The notes: generated by a model from the sequence alone, not told the origin. A stretch of 59,519 nucleotides of DNA from JAWLHU01 sp041690255 (GCA_041690255.1 JAWLHU010000024.1:1-59519); one strand, 5' to 3'; counted from the first letter of the stretch, positions 33,043 through 42,599 are shown. Numbers and translations: made by a program.

Positions 33043-34962
33043 CTACACCTCTCGGGCCGAGAGCCCGGCCTGCAGTGACCGCCAGTAGCCCTTGCAGGCG
33101 AGGGCGAACCCGATGACGTAGAGCACCAGGTAGCCCGCCGCCACGGCCCAGCCGTAGAGCAATACATTCCGGGACGCCAGGGTCCCCAGGGCCTGCATGG
33201 CAAAGGTGGAGTGGAGGAGGCCGGCCAGGAAGGGGACCACGAAGATCACGCCAGCCTGGCGCAGGGCCAGCCCCTTCAGCTCCGGGGTGCTCACCCCGAC
33301 CTGCTGAAGTCGCCTGAAGTACTTGCGGTCCTCATCGATCTCGGTGAAGAGCCGGAAGTAGAGCAGGCTGAAGGTGGAGGCGAAGAAGACCAGGGAGATA
33401 AAGAGCCCGATAAAGAGGAGCATGCCCATGGAACTCATGGCGCTGTGGAAGGCCTCGACCGCCGTGGTCAGGGTGGTCATATCCTCGCCGTAGTTTCCAC
33501 GCAGTTCATCTGCCGCCGCCTGCATGGCCCGGCTCCGCCAGGTGGGACCGCTCCAGACGAGGTAGTGGAGCCTGCTCTCTGCCGGGGTCCGGGCCATGAT
33601 CGCCGCGAAGCGCTCATCGCTTACGACCACGGTCCTGGCTCCCTGCCCCGCGTTGTTGGTGATCCGGCCGGAGTAGTCCGTCCGGACCTGCAGGGGGATC
33701 ACCTCGTCATCCACCGTCAGTTGCCCGGCGGTGATCGCGTCGGACGTGTTTGGGTCTCCCTCAAAGAAGACCTGCACGACCAGGATCGCCTCCACCGGCC
33801 CTTCCAGGGGCAACGCCTGGCCGGCAGCGCGGTTCACGCCGGCGTAGAAGGAATAGGGCAGCAGGACCGCCGGTTGCTCCCAGTACTGGACCATTCGCGC
33901 CTCCTGCTCGCTCACGGTCAGGCCGGTCACCTCATGCTTCTGCAGCACCGCCTCGACCTGAGCCCGATCCGCCTCCGGGCTGACGCCGGTCCGGATGATC
34001 TGAATGGCGTGCGGATGGGAGCGGATCACATCGCTCGTGGTGAGGACGTAGAGGGTCATGGCTGTGCCCACGGCGCTGAGGATCACGGCGACCAGGACGG
34101 CTACCGCGGAGAGGACCCGGTAGTTGTCCTGCATCTTGTAGACGAGCTGGCTGACGTTCAGGAAGGGGGCCGGCCGGTAGAAGAACCGCTCCCGCTTGTG
34201 CAGCCAGGAGAGGAAGGCGATCGAGCCCTCCTTCATGAGCAGGAAGGTCCCCACCGAGACCATGGTCGTGACCGGCATGACGCCGAGGATGATCACAACC
34301 GGCTGGGGGATCGAGGCCCAGGCGTACCCGACGAGGACCAGGGTCAGGCCCAGCAGCGCCAGGGGGCGGGAGAATTTCGGTGCGCTCTTCGGCTGCCGCC
34401 CGGCCCGGACCAGGTCGATGATGTTCTGCTTCAGCACCGAGCGGAGCGAAGCGAGGGAGACCAGGACAAAGAACGTACCGAAGAGGCCGATCGTCTCCAG
34501 CCAGACCGGGGGCCCGGCATAGAAAGGGATCTGCTCCGGCAGCCGCAGCAGAGCCGAGATGGCCATGAAGAAGAGCTTCTCAAAGAGGAGCCCCAGCCCG
34601 AGGCCGGCAGTCATGGCGACGGCGCCGATCATCAGGCTCTCCACGAGGATCAGACCGACGAGCTGCCCCCGGGAGAGGCCCATGAGGCTGAGCAGGCCGA
34701 ACTCCTTCATGCGGGAGCGGACGAAGGCTGAGTTGGAGTAGAGGAGGAAGAGGAAGGTGAAGATGGCGATTACCACCGTCGTCCCCTTCATGCCCTCCGC
34801 CACGTAGGCGGCCCCCCTGAAGCCACCCTGCAGGCCAGGATGCAGCTTCAGAGCGGTGTAGAGGAAGTAGATCATCACCGAGAAGGCGGCGGAGCCGATG
34901 TAGGCCAGGTAGCGGCTGCGGCTCTGCCAGATGTTCCTAGCGGCGATCTGCCAGAGATTCAT
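33043..34962 (-). CDS. BceB-type ABC transporter permease
   Basis: 639-aa FtsX-like permease of the peptide-antibiotic detoxification type: ten predicted helices with a large extracellular domain of about 200 residues between helices 7 and 8 (after MTLYVLTTS, rich in charged residues). In Bce systems this loop senses and, with the ATPase, frees lipid II cycle intermediates from bacitracin-like antibiotics and signals to the kinase. ATG 34962 follows GGAGGTG by 6 bases and overlaps the end of bceA by 26 bases. Confidence 0.88.
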   Translation of the reverse strand: MNLWQIAARNIWQSRSRYLAYIGSAAFSVMIYFLYTALKLHPGLQGGFRGAAYVAEGMKGTTVVIAIFTFLFLLYSNSAFVRSRMKEFGLLSLMGLSRGQLVGLILVESLMIGAVAMTAGLGLGLLFEKLFFMAISALLRLPEQIPFYAGPPVWLETIGLFGTFFVLVSLASLRSVLKQNIIDLVRAGRQPKSAPKFSRPLALLGLTLVLVGYAWASIPQPVVIILGVMPVTTMVSVGTFLLMKEGSIAFLSWLHKRERFFYRPAPFLNVSQLVYKMQDNYRVLSAVAVLVAVILSAVGTAMTLYVLTTSDVIRSHPHAIQIIRTGVSPEADRAQVEAVLQKHEVTGLTVSEQEARMVQYWEQPAVLLPYSFYAGVNRAAGQALPLEGPVEAILVVQVFFEGDPNTSDAITAGQLTVDDEVIPLQVRTDYSGRITNNAGQGARTVVVSDERFAAIMARTPAESRLHYLVWSGPTWRSRAMQAAADELRGNYGEDMTTLTTAVEAFHSAMSSMGMLLFIGLFISLVFFASTFSLLYFRLFTEIDEDRKYFRRLQQVGVSTPELKGLALRQAGVIFVVPFLAGLLHSTFAMQALGTLASRNVLLYGWAVAAGYLVLYVIGFALACKGYWRSLQAGLSAREV

Positions 34963-35713
34963 CCGGCCCACCTCCGATCAGGGAGAGGACATCCAAGATC
35001 TGCTGGAAGAAGGCCTGCCGGCTCTCGCCCCTGTGGATCTCGTTGTAGAGCTGTCCATCCCGAATGAAGAGGATCCGCTGGCAGTAGGAGGCGGCGAACG
35101 GATCATGGGTGACCATGGTGATGGTGACACCCGCCATCCGGTTGATCAGCGTCAGCGTCTCCATGAGGTCCTTCGCCGACTTGGAGTCCAGGTTGCCGGT
35201 CGGCTCGTCCGCCAGGACGATCGCCGGTTCGTGTATGATCGCCCGGGCCGCCGCCGCCCGCTGCTGCTGACCGCCGGAGACCTCGTAGGGGTACTTCTGG
35301 AGAATATCCTCGATCCCCAGCCGCCTGGCGATGGTAGAGAGCCGGTCCTTGATCGTCGGCAGGGCCATGCGGTCCAGCACCAGGGGCAGGGCGATATTCT
35401 CCCCGACCGTCAGGCTGTCCAGCAGGTTGAAGTCCTGGAAGACGAAGCCGAGCTTCCGCCTCCGGAAGAGGGCCATCTCCTGGCCCCTCAGCCGGCCCGT
35501 GTCCATGCCTTCCACGGCGATCGAGCCGGAGGTGGGCTGGTCGATCGTCGCCAGCAGGTTGAGAAGGGTCGTCTTGCCGCTGCCCGACGGGCCCATGATC
35601 CCCACGAACTCGCCCTTGGCTACATCGATTGAAAAATTGTCCAGCGCCCGGGTCGCAACCTTGCCCCGGCTGCCGTAGACCTTGGTCAGGCTCTTTGCTT
35701 GCAGTACCAGCAT
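34937..35713 (-). CDS. BceA-type ABC transporter ATPase
   Basis: 258-aa nucleotide-binding subunit. Walker A GPSGSGKTTLL, Q-loop FQDFNLLDSLT, signature VSGGQQQR (V in place of the common L), Walker B AIVLADEPTGNLDS and H-loop MVTHDP are present. It partners the overlapping permease gene. A putative BceR box lies 98 bases upstream, so bceAB may have its own inducible promoter besides read-through from bceRS. Confidence 0.92.
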   Translation of the reverse strand: MLVLQAKSLTKVYGSRGKVATRALDNFSIDVAKGEFVGIMGPSGSGKTTLLNLLATIDQPTSGSIAVEGMDTGRLRGQEMALFRRRKLGFVFQDFNLLDSLTVGENIALPLVLDRMALPTIKDRLSTIARRLGIEDILQKYPYEVSGGQQQRAAAARAIIHEPAIVLADEPTGNLDSKSAKDLMETLTLINRMAGVTITMVTHDPFAASYCQRILFIRDGQLYNEIHRGESRQAFFQQILDVLSLIGGGPDESLADRR

Positions 35714-35810
35714 CTGCTCTCTGCCTCCCTGTGGGTTCGTGACGAGAGTAAGTCTAAGGCAGGGAGGGGATCGCTGCCATCGATCAAGCTTGCAGGGATC
35801 GCCCGCAGCC

Positions 35811-35824
35811 TTACACCGCTGTCA
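35811..35824 (-). promoter_or_regulatory. Putative BceR-type box before bceA
   Basis: On the minus strand TGACAGCGGTGTAA, matching the TNACA-N4-TGTAA half-site arrangement reported for BceR-like regulators. It overlaps the bceS stop codon and lies in the 108-base gap before bceA, where bceAB promoters of this family are located. Confidence 0.5.
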
Positions 35825-36892
35825 CCTTGCCGCAAGTCTCAGGGCGTCAAAGATCGACTGGCTCTCCGGGAAGCGGATGATCACCGTCGTCCCCTTCCCG
35901 CGCTGTGATTCGATCGCGATCTGATGGCCCAGCCGCCGGCAGGTCTCCCGTGCGATGTAGAGCCCCATGCCGGTCGACTGCGGGTAGGCCCGCCCGTTCG
36001 CACCTGTGAAGAAGGGCATGAAGACGCGCCCCAGGTCCTCGGGGGCAATGCCAATGCCATCATCGACGATGGTGAGGACCGTTTCACCGGCGGCTCGGTC
36101 ACAGCGGAAGAGGACCTGGCCGTCACTATCGGGCCGGGTGGTGTACTTGATGGCGTTGCTGACCACCTGCTCGAGGACGAAGGAGAGCCACTTCGCGTCG
36201 GTCTGGACGATGCAGGCCCGGGCCGGCTCCTCGATCTTCGGATAGACCCGATGGGTGATGAAGGCCCGCTTCTGGTCGTTGACCAGGCCGCGGACCAGTT
36301 GGATCAGATCGACGGACTCGATCTTGAAGTCGGCGGCGAAGTCCTCCAGCCGGACGATGTTGAGCAGCATCTTGAGCGAGTACTGGAGCCGCCCGTTCTC
36401 CTCGGCCACGCTGGCGATCAGGTCAGGGTCGGCCTCCCGCTTGCGGGCCTTCTGCAGCTCCAGGTCGATCACGGCGACCGGGGTCTTCATGTGATGCGCC
36501 CACTGGCTGACGAGCTGGATATTCTCCCGGCCCCGCCGCTGCTCTTCGGTCAGCTCGGCCCGCAGGCGGGAGTAGAGCCGCTGCCAGGCATCGGCGTAGA
36601 GTCGCTGTTCCAGCGACCGGGGCTCGGGGAAGAGTCCGAGCTGGTCGATCGGTTCGGTCGGGCTGATCTCCCCCAGGCGGCGGAAGAAGGCGGCCTGGCG
36701 CTGGTAGTCGAGGAAGAGGTGGAGCAGGAGGCCGACCATCCCCAGGAGCCAGAGGTAGAGCAGGTTGACGACCTGGAGGCTGGCCCCGGAGATCCGGAGA
36801 TCCAGTTGGACGATGGCGACGGTCAACAGGCCGAAGACGGCATAGGTGATGAGATAGGGCAGACGGTCGCTGATGAAGGTCCGGGGGTTCAT
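35822..36892 (-). CDS. BceS-type intramembrane-sensing histidine kinase
   Basis: 356-aa kinase with two closely spaced N-terminal helices (LITYAVFGLLTVAIVQL and VVNLLYLWLLGMVGLLLHLF) and almost no extracellular loop, the hallmark of intramembrane-sensing kinases that take their signal from BceAB. Phosphoacceptor His133 lies in QWAHHMKTPVAVI. The ATPase domain shows the N box (VVSNAIKYT), DDGIGI and GMGLYI. Preceded by GAGGAG. Located between bceR and bceA. Confidence 0.9.
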   Translation of the reverse strand: MNPRTFISDRLPYLITYAVFGLLTVAIVQLDLRISGASLQVVNLLYLWLLGMVGLLLHLFLDYQRQAAFFRRLGEISPTEPIDQLGLFPEPRSLEQRLYADAWQRLYSRLRAELTEEQRRGRENIQLVSQWAHHMKTPVAVIDLELQKARKREADPDLIASVAEENGRLQYSLKMLLNIVRLEDFAADFKIESVDLIQLVRGLVNDQKRAFITHRVYPKIEEPARACIVQTDAKWLSFVLEQVVSNAIKYTTRPDSDGQVLFRCDRAAGETVLTIVDDGIGIAPEDLGRVFMPFFTGANGRAYPQSTGMGLYIARETCRRLGHQIAIESQRGKGTTVIIRFPESQSIFDALRLAAR

Positions 36893-36921
36893 AGCGGGTT
36901 CACTCCTCTGTTGGCGTGGCT

Positions 36922-37629
36922 CTACCCCTCGCTGAGGTGGAGCCGGTAGCCCTGGCCCCGCTTGGTCTCGATCGCATCGGGCAGGCCGAGCTCTTCCATC
37001 CGGCGGCGGACCCGGGCGACGTTGACCGTGAGCGTGTTGTCATCGACGAACTCCTGGTCGTCCCAGAGGGCTTCCAGCAGCTCTTCCCGGGCGACGATCT
37101 GGTCCCGATGCTCCGCCAGGATCCAGAGGAGCCGGAACTCCTTCGGGGTCAGCTCGATCTCGCTCTCGCCACGGACCACCAGGTTGCGGCTCCTGTTCAG
37201 CAGCAGGTCACCGGCCCGGAGCAGCTCGGGGTCACGGGCGAGGGCATACTCGCCGTAGGCGCGCCGGAGCGTGGACCGCACCTTGGCCAGGACGAGGTCC
37301 AGATTGAACGGCTTGGTTATGTAGTCATCGCCCCCGTTCTCCAGGGCGCGGACCTGGTCGTAATCGCCGTCGCGGGCGGAGAGGAAGATGATCGGGACCT
37401 TGGAGATCGTCCGGATCTGCCGGCACCAGTAGTAGCCGTCGTAGCGGGGCAGGTTGATATCCAGCAGGACGAGGTCGGGCTTGCAGGCCAGGAACTCATC
37501 TTTGAGCCGGCTGAAGTCCCGGGCAATGGTGATGGCGTAGTCATACCGCTCCAGGTCTTCGGCCAGAATCTGAGCGATCTTGGGGTCGTCTTCGATCAGC
37601 ATGATCCGGTAGGCGGGTTCGCGGTCCAC
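36922..37629 (-). CDS. BceR-type response regulator (OmpR/PhoB)
   Basis: 235-aa regulator. GTG 37629, eight bases after AAGGGGG, gives the normal family start; the frame extends 42 codons upstream without a ribosome site. Receiver domain: IEDD acidic pair, phosphoacceptor Asp57 in LVLLDINLP, Lys in YITKPF. The C-terminal winged helix reads ELTPKEFRLLWILAEH to RRMEELGLPDAIETKRGQGYRL. First gene of the R-S-A-B set; divergent from the marR gene. Confidence 0.93.
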   Translation of the reverse strand: MDREPAYRIMLIEDDPKIAQILAEDLERYDYAITIARDFSRLKDEFLACKPDLVLLDINLPRYDGYYWCRQIRTISKVPIIFLSARDGDYDQVRALENGGDDYITKPFNLDLVLAKVRSTLRRAYGEYALARDPELLRAGDLLLNRSRNLVVRGESEIELTPKEFRLLWILAEHRDQIVAREELLEALWDDQEFVDDNTLTVNVARVRRRMEELGLPDAIETKRGQGYRLHLSEG

Positions 37630-37743
37630 GGTCCGGACCCCCTTGCGAGTTTCGCTTGGCGTAGAGTTCCACGGCTGTGAGCCCTCCTCCTGCGGGCGGG
37701 GAAGGGTGGTTCTGCGGTGGACGCTCCCACCAGATTCTGTTGT

Positions 37744-37772
37744 TGACAATAGCACGAAATGGGTGCATTATC
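37744..37772 (+). promoter_or_regulatory. marR promoter
   Basis: Consensus -35 TTGACA (37744-37749), 17-bp spacer, -10 CATTAT (37767-37772). The -10 is overlapped by the MarR-type operator. Confidence 0.7.
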
Positions 37773-37804
37773 GTTCCAGTAGGAACGTTCCTATTGGAAC
37801 GATC
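37771..37804. promoter_or_regulatory. 34-bp MarR operator
   Basis: Near-perfect palindrome of 34 bases with one mismatched pair: arms ATCGTTCC and GGAACGAT flank a core TAGGAACGTTCCTA. The TTCC/GGAA blocks form two nested dimer sites. It overlaps the -10 box and lies 18 bases before the marR GTG, predicting autorepression. Confidence 0.78.
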
Positions 37805-37822
37805 GAAGGGAGGAAAGAGAAT

Positions 37823-38329
37823 GTGACAGACGAGAAGCAAAGGTCTCTCCAGGAGTTTCAGACGGAGTGGATGCTTCTGCTGGGCGATGTTGGACGCCTA
37901 TTTCGGCAGCGAATGACCGCAGCCCTGCGGGAAGCAGACCTATCGATCGAGGAAGCGATTCTCGTCAAGCGCCTGGCGGTGGAACCAGGGCTTACGGTCT
38001 CGGAGTTGAGTCGTCGACTCCGGATGGCGAAGAGCCAGGTCTCGAGGTTCTGCACACGGCTCGGGGAGAGGGGGTTGATACGAAGGGAGCCGGACCCCAA
38101 TGACCAACGTCTCTGGAGGTTCTACGTGACAGAGAGGGCCAACGCAGATGATGATCCTTCCGATGTCGATAAGCTCCTCGGTCATGCGCTTTCCCAACTG
38201 AGTCAATCTGATCTTACTACAGCGGTCTCTGCCCTACGTACGGTTCGGTCGATTCTCTCCAAGGTCGGCATCGAGAATGGCCCCACGGATAGTCCTACTG
38301 GCAGGACTGGACCGTTCCTGTCCCGGTAA
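37823..38329 (+). CDS. MarR-family transcriptional regulator
   Basis: 168-aa winged-helix regulator. GTG 37823 follows GGGAGGAAAG by about 5-8 bases; the ORF extends upstream through the operator and is not used. The winged helix is LTVSELSRRLRMAKSQVSRFCTRL followed by the wing REPDPNDQRL. The C-terminal helix pair would form the dimer interface. Together with the following MFS gene it forms a regulator-exporter pair. Base composition of both genes looks less GC-rich than the neighbours, which hints at acquisition by transfer. Confidence 0.85.
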   Translation: MTDEKQRSLQEFQTEWMLLLGDVGRLFRQRMTAALREADLSIEEAILVKRLAVEPGLTVSELSRRLRMAKSQVSRFCTRLGERGLIRREPDPNDQRLWRFYVTERANADDDPSDVDKLLGHALSQLSQSDLTTAVSALRTVRSILSKVGIENGPTDSPTGRTGPFLSR

Positions 38330-38408
38330 CGCTTCATAACCACGTGAGGAGGATGAGCATCTGAGGAGAGTTGGCGGAATCGGAGACCTCCTCCGGGAAC
38401 CCCCGGGG

Positions 38409-39590
38409 GTGCTCCGAAATATGATCGGCCTTTGGACAGGGCAGGTAGTCTCTAGCATTGGCGATCATTTCAGCCTCTTTGCGAGCAGCCTGTTAGTCTA
38501 CAACTTGACGGGCTCAGCCCTTGCTGTGGGCGGTATCGCTATGGTGGCATCCGCTGCCAGGGTAGCAGCAGGTCTGGTTGCCGGTCTTGCGGCGGATCGA
38601 ATGGATCGAAAACGGCTGATGGTCGGAGCCCATATCGCTAACGCTGTACTCGCCACCTCGCTCATCTTCGTTCGGGACGCGTCACAACTCTGGTATCTGT
38701 ACATAGTCTCCTCTGCACAAGCGACCGTGTCGAGCTTCTTCTTTCCGGCGTTTATGGCCCTGATGCCATCTCTGGTGAATGATCGTCAGCAGTTGCTGCG
38801 ACTGAATGGTCTTATGCAAACGGTTCGGTCGCTGGCCCTCCTGGTCGGTCCCAGTCTGGCGGGTGTGGTGGTGAGCCTGTGGGGTATCCACATGGCGTTC
38901 CTCATTGACGGGGCCTCGTTCGTCGTAGGGGCGGTATTCACTTTGCTCCTGGTGCCGCAGACCCGACCGGCGCCCTCCAAACGCCAACCGCAATCCCTGT
39001 GGGGCGACGTTGTGGAAGCTGGAGCGTTCATTCGGTCAAGTCAGGTGGTTCAGGCGTATGTGGTGTTCATCATACTTACATCCGTCGGATTTGTGACCCG
39101 GTCAGCACTGGCGATCCCTTTCATGCAGGGGACTCTTGGCCTGAAGCCAGAGTCCATGGGACTCGCCCTCTCGGTCACCGCAGGTGCCGCGATAGCCGCT
39201 GGGGTGGTGTCGGCATTGCTCAGCAAGCGGGTCACAGCACTCCGCCTGCTGGGACTGGGTGCTGCGTTTAGCGGCCTGGCCATGGTGGGGTTAGGGCTCT
39301 CGACCGGGCTTCCTGGTATGCTCCTGGGATACGCAGTCAATGGGTTTTCTGCGACCGTAGGGAGTACTGCCATGAATGCACTTTTCCAGACCGGCGTCCC
39401 AGACAACCTCAGAGGTCGCATCATCAGTGCAACGGGAGCTATCTTCGCCTTCTCTGATCTGCTACTGAGGACCGTGGCCTCTGGAAGTGCCGACCTGTTT
39501 GGCGTGAGGCCCGTCTACCTGGTGGCAGGCGGCGTTTCAGTTGTGGCGGCGATCCTGGTGCCTCGGCTCCTCATTCGAACGCGAGCTTAA
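38409..39590 (+). CDS. MFS multidrug-type exporter
   Basis: 393-aa major facilitator with about 12 helices; resembles the MFS_3/EntS group. LWTGQVVSSIGDHFS (helix 1) and the loop 2-3 motif GLAADRMDRKRLM are typical. The GTG at 38409 lacks a good ribosome site. A GAGGAGG at 38346-38352 sits eight bases before an in-frame CTG (38361), which would add 16 residues (RRVGGIGDLLREPP...) that also resemble the usual N-terminus, so the true start is uncertain. The same GAGGAGG also serves a four-codon frame ATG AGC ATC TGA at 38353. Confidence 0.85.
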   Translation: MLRNMIGLWTGQVVSSIGDHFSLFASSLLVYNLTGSALAVGGIAMVASAARVAAGLVAGLAADRMDRKRLMVGAHIANAVLATSLIFVRDASQLWYLYIVSSAQATVSSFFFPAFMALMPSLVNDRQQLLRLNGLMQTVRSLALLVGPSLAGVVVSLWGIHMAFLIDGASFVVGAVFTLLLVPQTRPAPSKRQPQSLWGDVVEAGAFIRSSQVVQAYVVFIILTSVGFVTRSALAIPFMQGTLGLKPESMGLALSVTAGAAIAAGVVSALLSKRVTALRLLGLGAAFSGLAMVGLGLSTGLPGMLLGYAVNGFSATVGSTAMNALFQTGVPDNLRGRIISATGAIFAFSDLLLRTVASGSADLFGVRPVYLVAGGVSVVAAILVPRLLIRTRA

Positions 39591-39777
39591 CTTAGCACTC
39601 AGGTGTAGCAGGTCTGGACTGGGTGGAGCGCTTGTTCCTCGTGGACACGCCCCGGACTGGTGCTCGAAGAAGGGGCCCTCCCGTATGCCCTTTCGCGGCA
39701 GGAGAATGGGCACATTTTCTTGTATGAATATAGAATTCTACAGCCAGTTGAGCCAGGTCCCCCAGGGAGGAGCCGTT

Positions 39778-42468
39778 GTGAACAGAGCCAGACCAGCCGC
39801 ACTCTTTCCCATCGCGCAGACCAAGCTCCATCCGCCGCTGCCGCGGATCGATGGCACCGCCCGCTCGCGAATCATGGGGCTGCTCCAGAACCTCTTCCGC
39901 ACCTACCCGGTGATCCTGATCTCAGCGCCGGCCGGATCGGGCAAAACCACAGCGGGTGCGGCCTTCGCCGCTCACAGCCGGGAGATGCCGCTGGCCTGGC
40001 TCTCCCTGGACGAGCAGGAGAATGGACTGGAGCGGCTGATCGCCGCCGTGATCATGGCCCTCCGGCAGATCAGTCCCCACCTGGGGGAGCAGTTGCTGCC
40101 CTACCTGGGCGAGAGGGGCTACCCCGGCGAGCAGGCCGAGGCGGTCGTCAGCGCCCTGATCAACGAGATCCTGGCCCATATTGCCACGCCGTTCCTCCTG
40201 GTGCTGGATGACCTGCACCGCCTGGCGGATCGGGAGGCCATGGCCGCCCTGAGCTACCTCCTGGAGCGAATGCCGCCGCATATGCACGTCGTTCTGATCT
40301 CCCGGAACGACCCACCGCTGCCCCTCGCGCGGCTCCGGGTCCGCCGCCGGCTGGCCGAGGTGCGGCTGAGCGACCTGCGTTTCACCCCGGCGGAGATGAG
40401 CGAGTTCTTCCAGCAGACCCTCGGATTGAGCCTGACCGCCGAGCAGACCCTGGCGGTGCAGGAGCGCACGGAGGGCTGGGCGGCCGGGCTGGCCCTGCTC
40501 GCCAACACCCTGGCCCAGACGGAGACCGCCCGGTACGATGACCTGGCATCGGTGCTGGCCAGGGCCGACCAGGAGGTGTACAGCTACCTGGCCGAGGAGG
40601 TCTGGGCCTGCCAGGGCGAGGAGACCGCCCGCTTCCTGGTCCAGACCGCCATCCTCCCCGAGTTGACCCCGGCCCTCTGCGCAGCGGTCACCGGCGACCC
40701 GGAGGCCCACGCCCTCCTGGAGCGGATCTACCGCGAGAACCTGTTCATGGCGGGGCTTGGCGGGCGGGAGCCCTCCTACCGGTACCACGATCTCTTCCGG
40801 GCGTTCCTCCTCCGGAAGCTGGAGCAGGAGGGCGCCGAGCGGGTCCGGGAGTTACACGGGCGCGCTGCTGCGGCAGAAGCACGCCCGCACAGGCGCATCC
40901 ACCACCTGCTGGCGGCGGAGCGCTGGGACGAGGCGGCCCGGGCCCTGGTCCATATGGCGAGGGGCCCTGGGCGCATCGCATCGCTGGAGGCGATCTGCCG
41001 GTGGGCGGAGCAGCTCCCGGAGGAGACGGCCGCCCGGTACCCCTATCTCCAGCTTGTGAAGGGGCTGCATCTGCATCAGCGCTGGGAGTATACCCGAGCG
41101 ATCCCTTTGCTGGAGGCGGCGGCGCAGCGGCTGGCTGCGGCGGATGATGCCGAAGCGGCCGGCCAGGCCCTGGTGAATATCGCCCACGGCTGCGCCTTTC
41201 TCAACGACTACCAGCGGGCAGGTGCGGCCGCCAGGGAGGCCCTGAACTGTCCCCTCTCTCGGGGTGAGCGGGCCCGGCTGCTCTGGCTGTTGGAGAGCCT
41301 GCCCGCCCGGGTGGAAGCCGGTCCCGTGACCCATTCCCGGATCGATGAGGCCCTGCACCTGGCGGAGGGGGTTACCGACCCCGATGAGATGGCGCAACTG
41401 ATCAACCAGTTTCAACTCCACCCGCCCTTCACGCTCTCCCCGGGGATGCTTGGCCACCTGGAGCGGTACCGGCAGGTGGCCCGGCGGATCCTGCCCGAGG
41501 GCCCGACTCCCCTGGCGGCGACGATCGATGCGGTGACCGCCCTCCTGCAGATGTGGCGGGGGGAGTGGGGCGCGGCCATCGAGGCCGGTGAGCGGGCGCT
41601 GGCGAACAGCAGCCGCTTCGGCCACCTGCGCTGGATCGACATCGGGATCGGGGTGATGATCGCCCTCCTGCGGGCCTACCAGGGCGGCGGTGCATCGGCG
41701 GCGGAGGAGCTGGCCGGACGGATCGCCTGGCTGGAGCGCGACTCGGGGAGCGAGGCGATGCTCCCCCATCGCATGACCGGTCTGCTCTACCTGCAGGGCA
41801 AGCTTTCGTTGCAGACCGGCCGGGTCGACGAGGCCCGGGCCATTCTGCAACGGCTTCGTGCCATGGAGAGCCGCCTCGGGCCCACCGCCCGCTACGCCGC
41901 CGTTCCGGCCCTCGAGGTCCTGCTCAACGCCCTCGATGGCAGCCCCGGAGACCCCGCTGCGGCCCTGCGCTTTGTCGTGGAGGGACAGGAGCGGCGCGCC
42001 TGGCTGATCGAGTTCAGCAGCGCCCGGGTGATCGTCGCCTTTGCCCTGCTCCGCCGGGGTCGGACCGATGAGGCCATGGCCCACCTGAAGGTGGCCCTCG
42101 GTCAGTACGAGCGGGAGGGGGCGCCCGGGGCAATCCTCTGGGAGGGGCCGGAAGTAGCCGTTCCCCTGCTCAAGGAGGCGGTCCGGCGGTCGGTCTGCCG
42201 GGAGTTTGCCGCACAGTGCCTCGCCCTGCTGGGAGTCCGGCCCGCGGAGGAGGCGGTCGTGGTCCCCGAGACCGGCGGGAGCCTGACGCAGCGGGAGGTG
42301 GAGGTGTTACGCCTGATCGCCCGGGGCCGGAGCAACCAGGAGATCGGCGCGGAGCTCTACCTGAGCCTACACACGGTGAAGCGGCATGTCGCCAACCTGC
42401 TGGGCAAGCTGGGAGCGGCCTCCCGCACCGAGGCCGTCGCCCGGGGGCGGGACCTGGGGATCCTCTGA
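39778..42468 (+). CDS. MalT-type LuxR-family transcriptional regulator
   Basis: 896-aa regulator. I choose GTG 39778, with GGGAGGAG five bases upstream; earlier in-frame ATG codons lack a ribosome site. STAND ATPase core: SAPAGSGKTTAG (Walker A), LVLDDLHRL; winged-helix arm region with YRYHDLFRAFLL; long Ala/Leu-rich TPR-like section; C-terminal LuxR HTH (LTQREVEVLRLIARG, NQEIGAELYLSLHTVKRHV). It sits directly upstream of the giant RHS gene on the same strand, separated by a terminator. This suggests, but does not show, control of that gene. Confidence 0.87.
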   Translation: MNRARPAALFPIAQTKLHPPLPRIDGTARSRIMGLLQNLFRTYPVILISAPAGSGKTTAGAAFAAHSREMPLAWLSLDEQENGLERLIAAVIMALRQISPHLGEQLLPYLGERGYPGEQAEAVVSALINEILAHIATPFLLVLDDLHRLADREAMAALSYLLERMPPHMHVVLISRNDPPLPLARLRVRRRLAEVRLSDLRFTPAEMSEFFQQTLGLSLTAEQTLAVQERTEGWAAGLALLANTLAQTETARYDDLASVLARADQEVYSYLAEEVWACQGEETARFLVQTAILPELTPALCAAVTGDPEAHALLERIYRENLFMAGLGGREPSYRYHDLFRAFLLRKLEQEGAERVRELHGRAAAAEARPHRRIHHLLAAERWDEAARALVHMARGPGRIASLEAICRWAEQLPEETAARYPYLQLVKGLHLHQRWEYTRAIPLLEAAAQRLAAADDAEAAGQALVNIAHGCAFLNDYQRAGAAAREALNCPLSRGERARLLWLLESLPARVEAGPVTHSRIDEALHLAEGVTDPDEMAQLINQFQLHPPFTLSPGMLGHLERYRQVARRILPEGPTPLAATIDAVTALLQMWRGEWGAAIEAGERALANSSRFGHLRWIDIGIGVMIALLRAYQGGGASAAEELAGRIAWLERDSGSEAMLPHRMTGLLYLQGKLSLQTGRVDEARAILQRLRAMESRLGPTARYAAVPALEVLLNALDGSPGDPAAALRFVVEGQERRAWLIEFSSARVIVAFALLRRGRTDEAMAHLKVALGQYEREGAPGAILWEGPEVAVPLLKEAVRRSVCREFAAQCLALLGVRPAEEAVVVPETGGSLTQREVEVLRLIARGRSNQEIGAELYLSLHTVKRHVANLLGKLGAASRTEAVARGRDLGIL

Positions 42469-42505
42469 TTCGCCTATCCGCCGGAAAATGGCTCTGCCTG
42501 GTGAG

Positions 42506-42533
42506 ACGGCATGGCTCTTCGGAGCCATGCCGT
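42506..42533 (+). terminator. Terminator after second MalT-type gene
   Basis: 12-bp perfect stem ACGGCATGGCTC (42506-42517) / GAGCCATGCCGT (42522-42533) with a TTCG tetraloop, followed by TTCTCT. Confidence 0.85.
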
Positions 42534-42599
42534 TTCTCTGCGCGCCACCTAGACTTGTTGATTGATTGGAGCAATTCACAGGCTGAGGAGGTAGGTACC

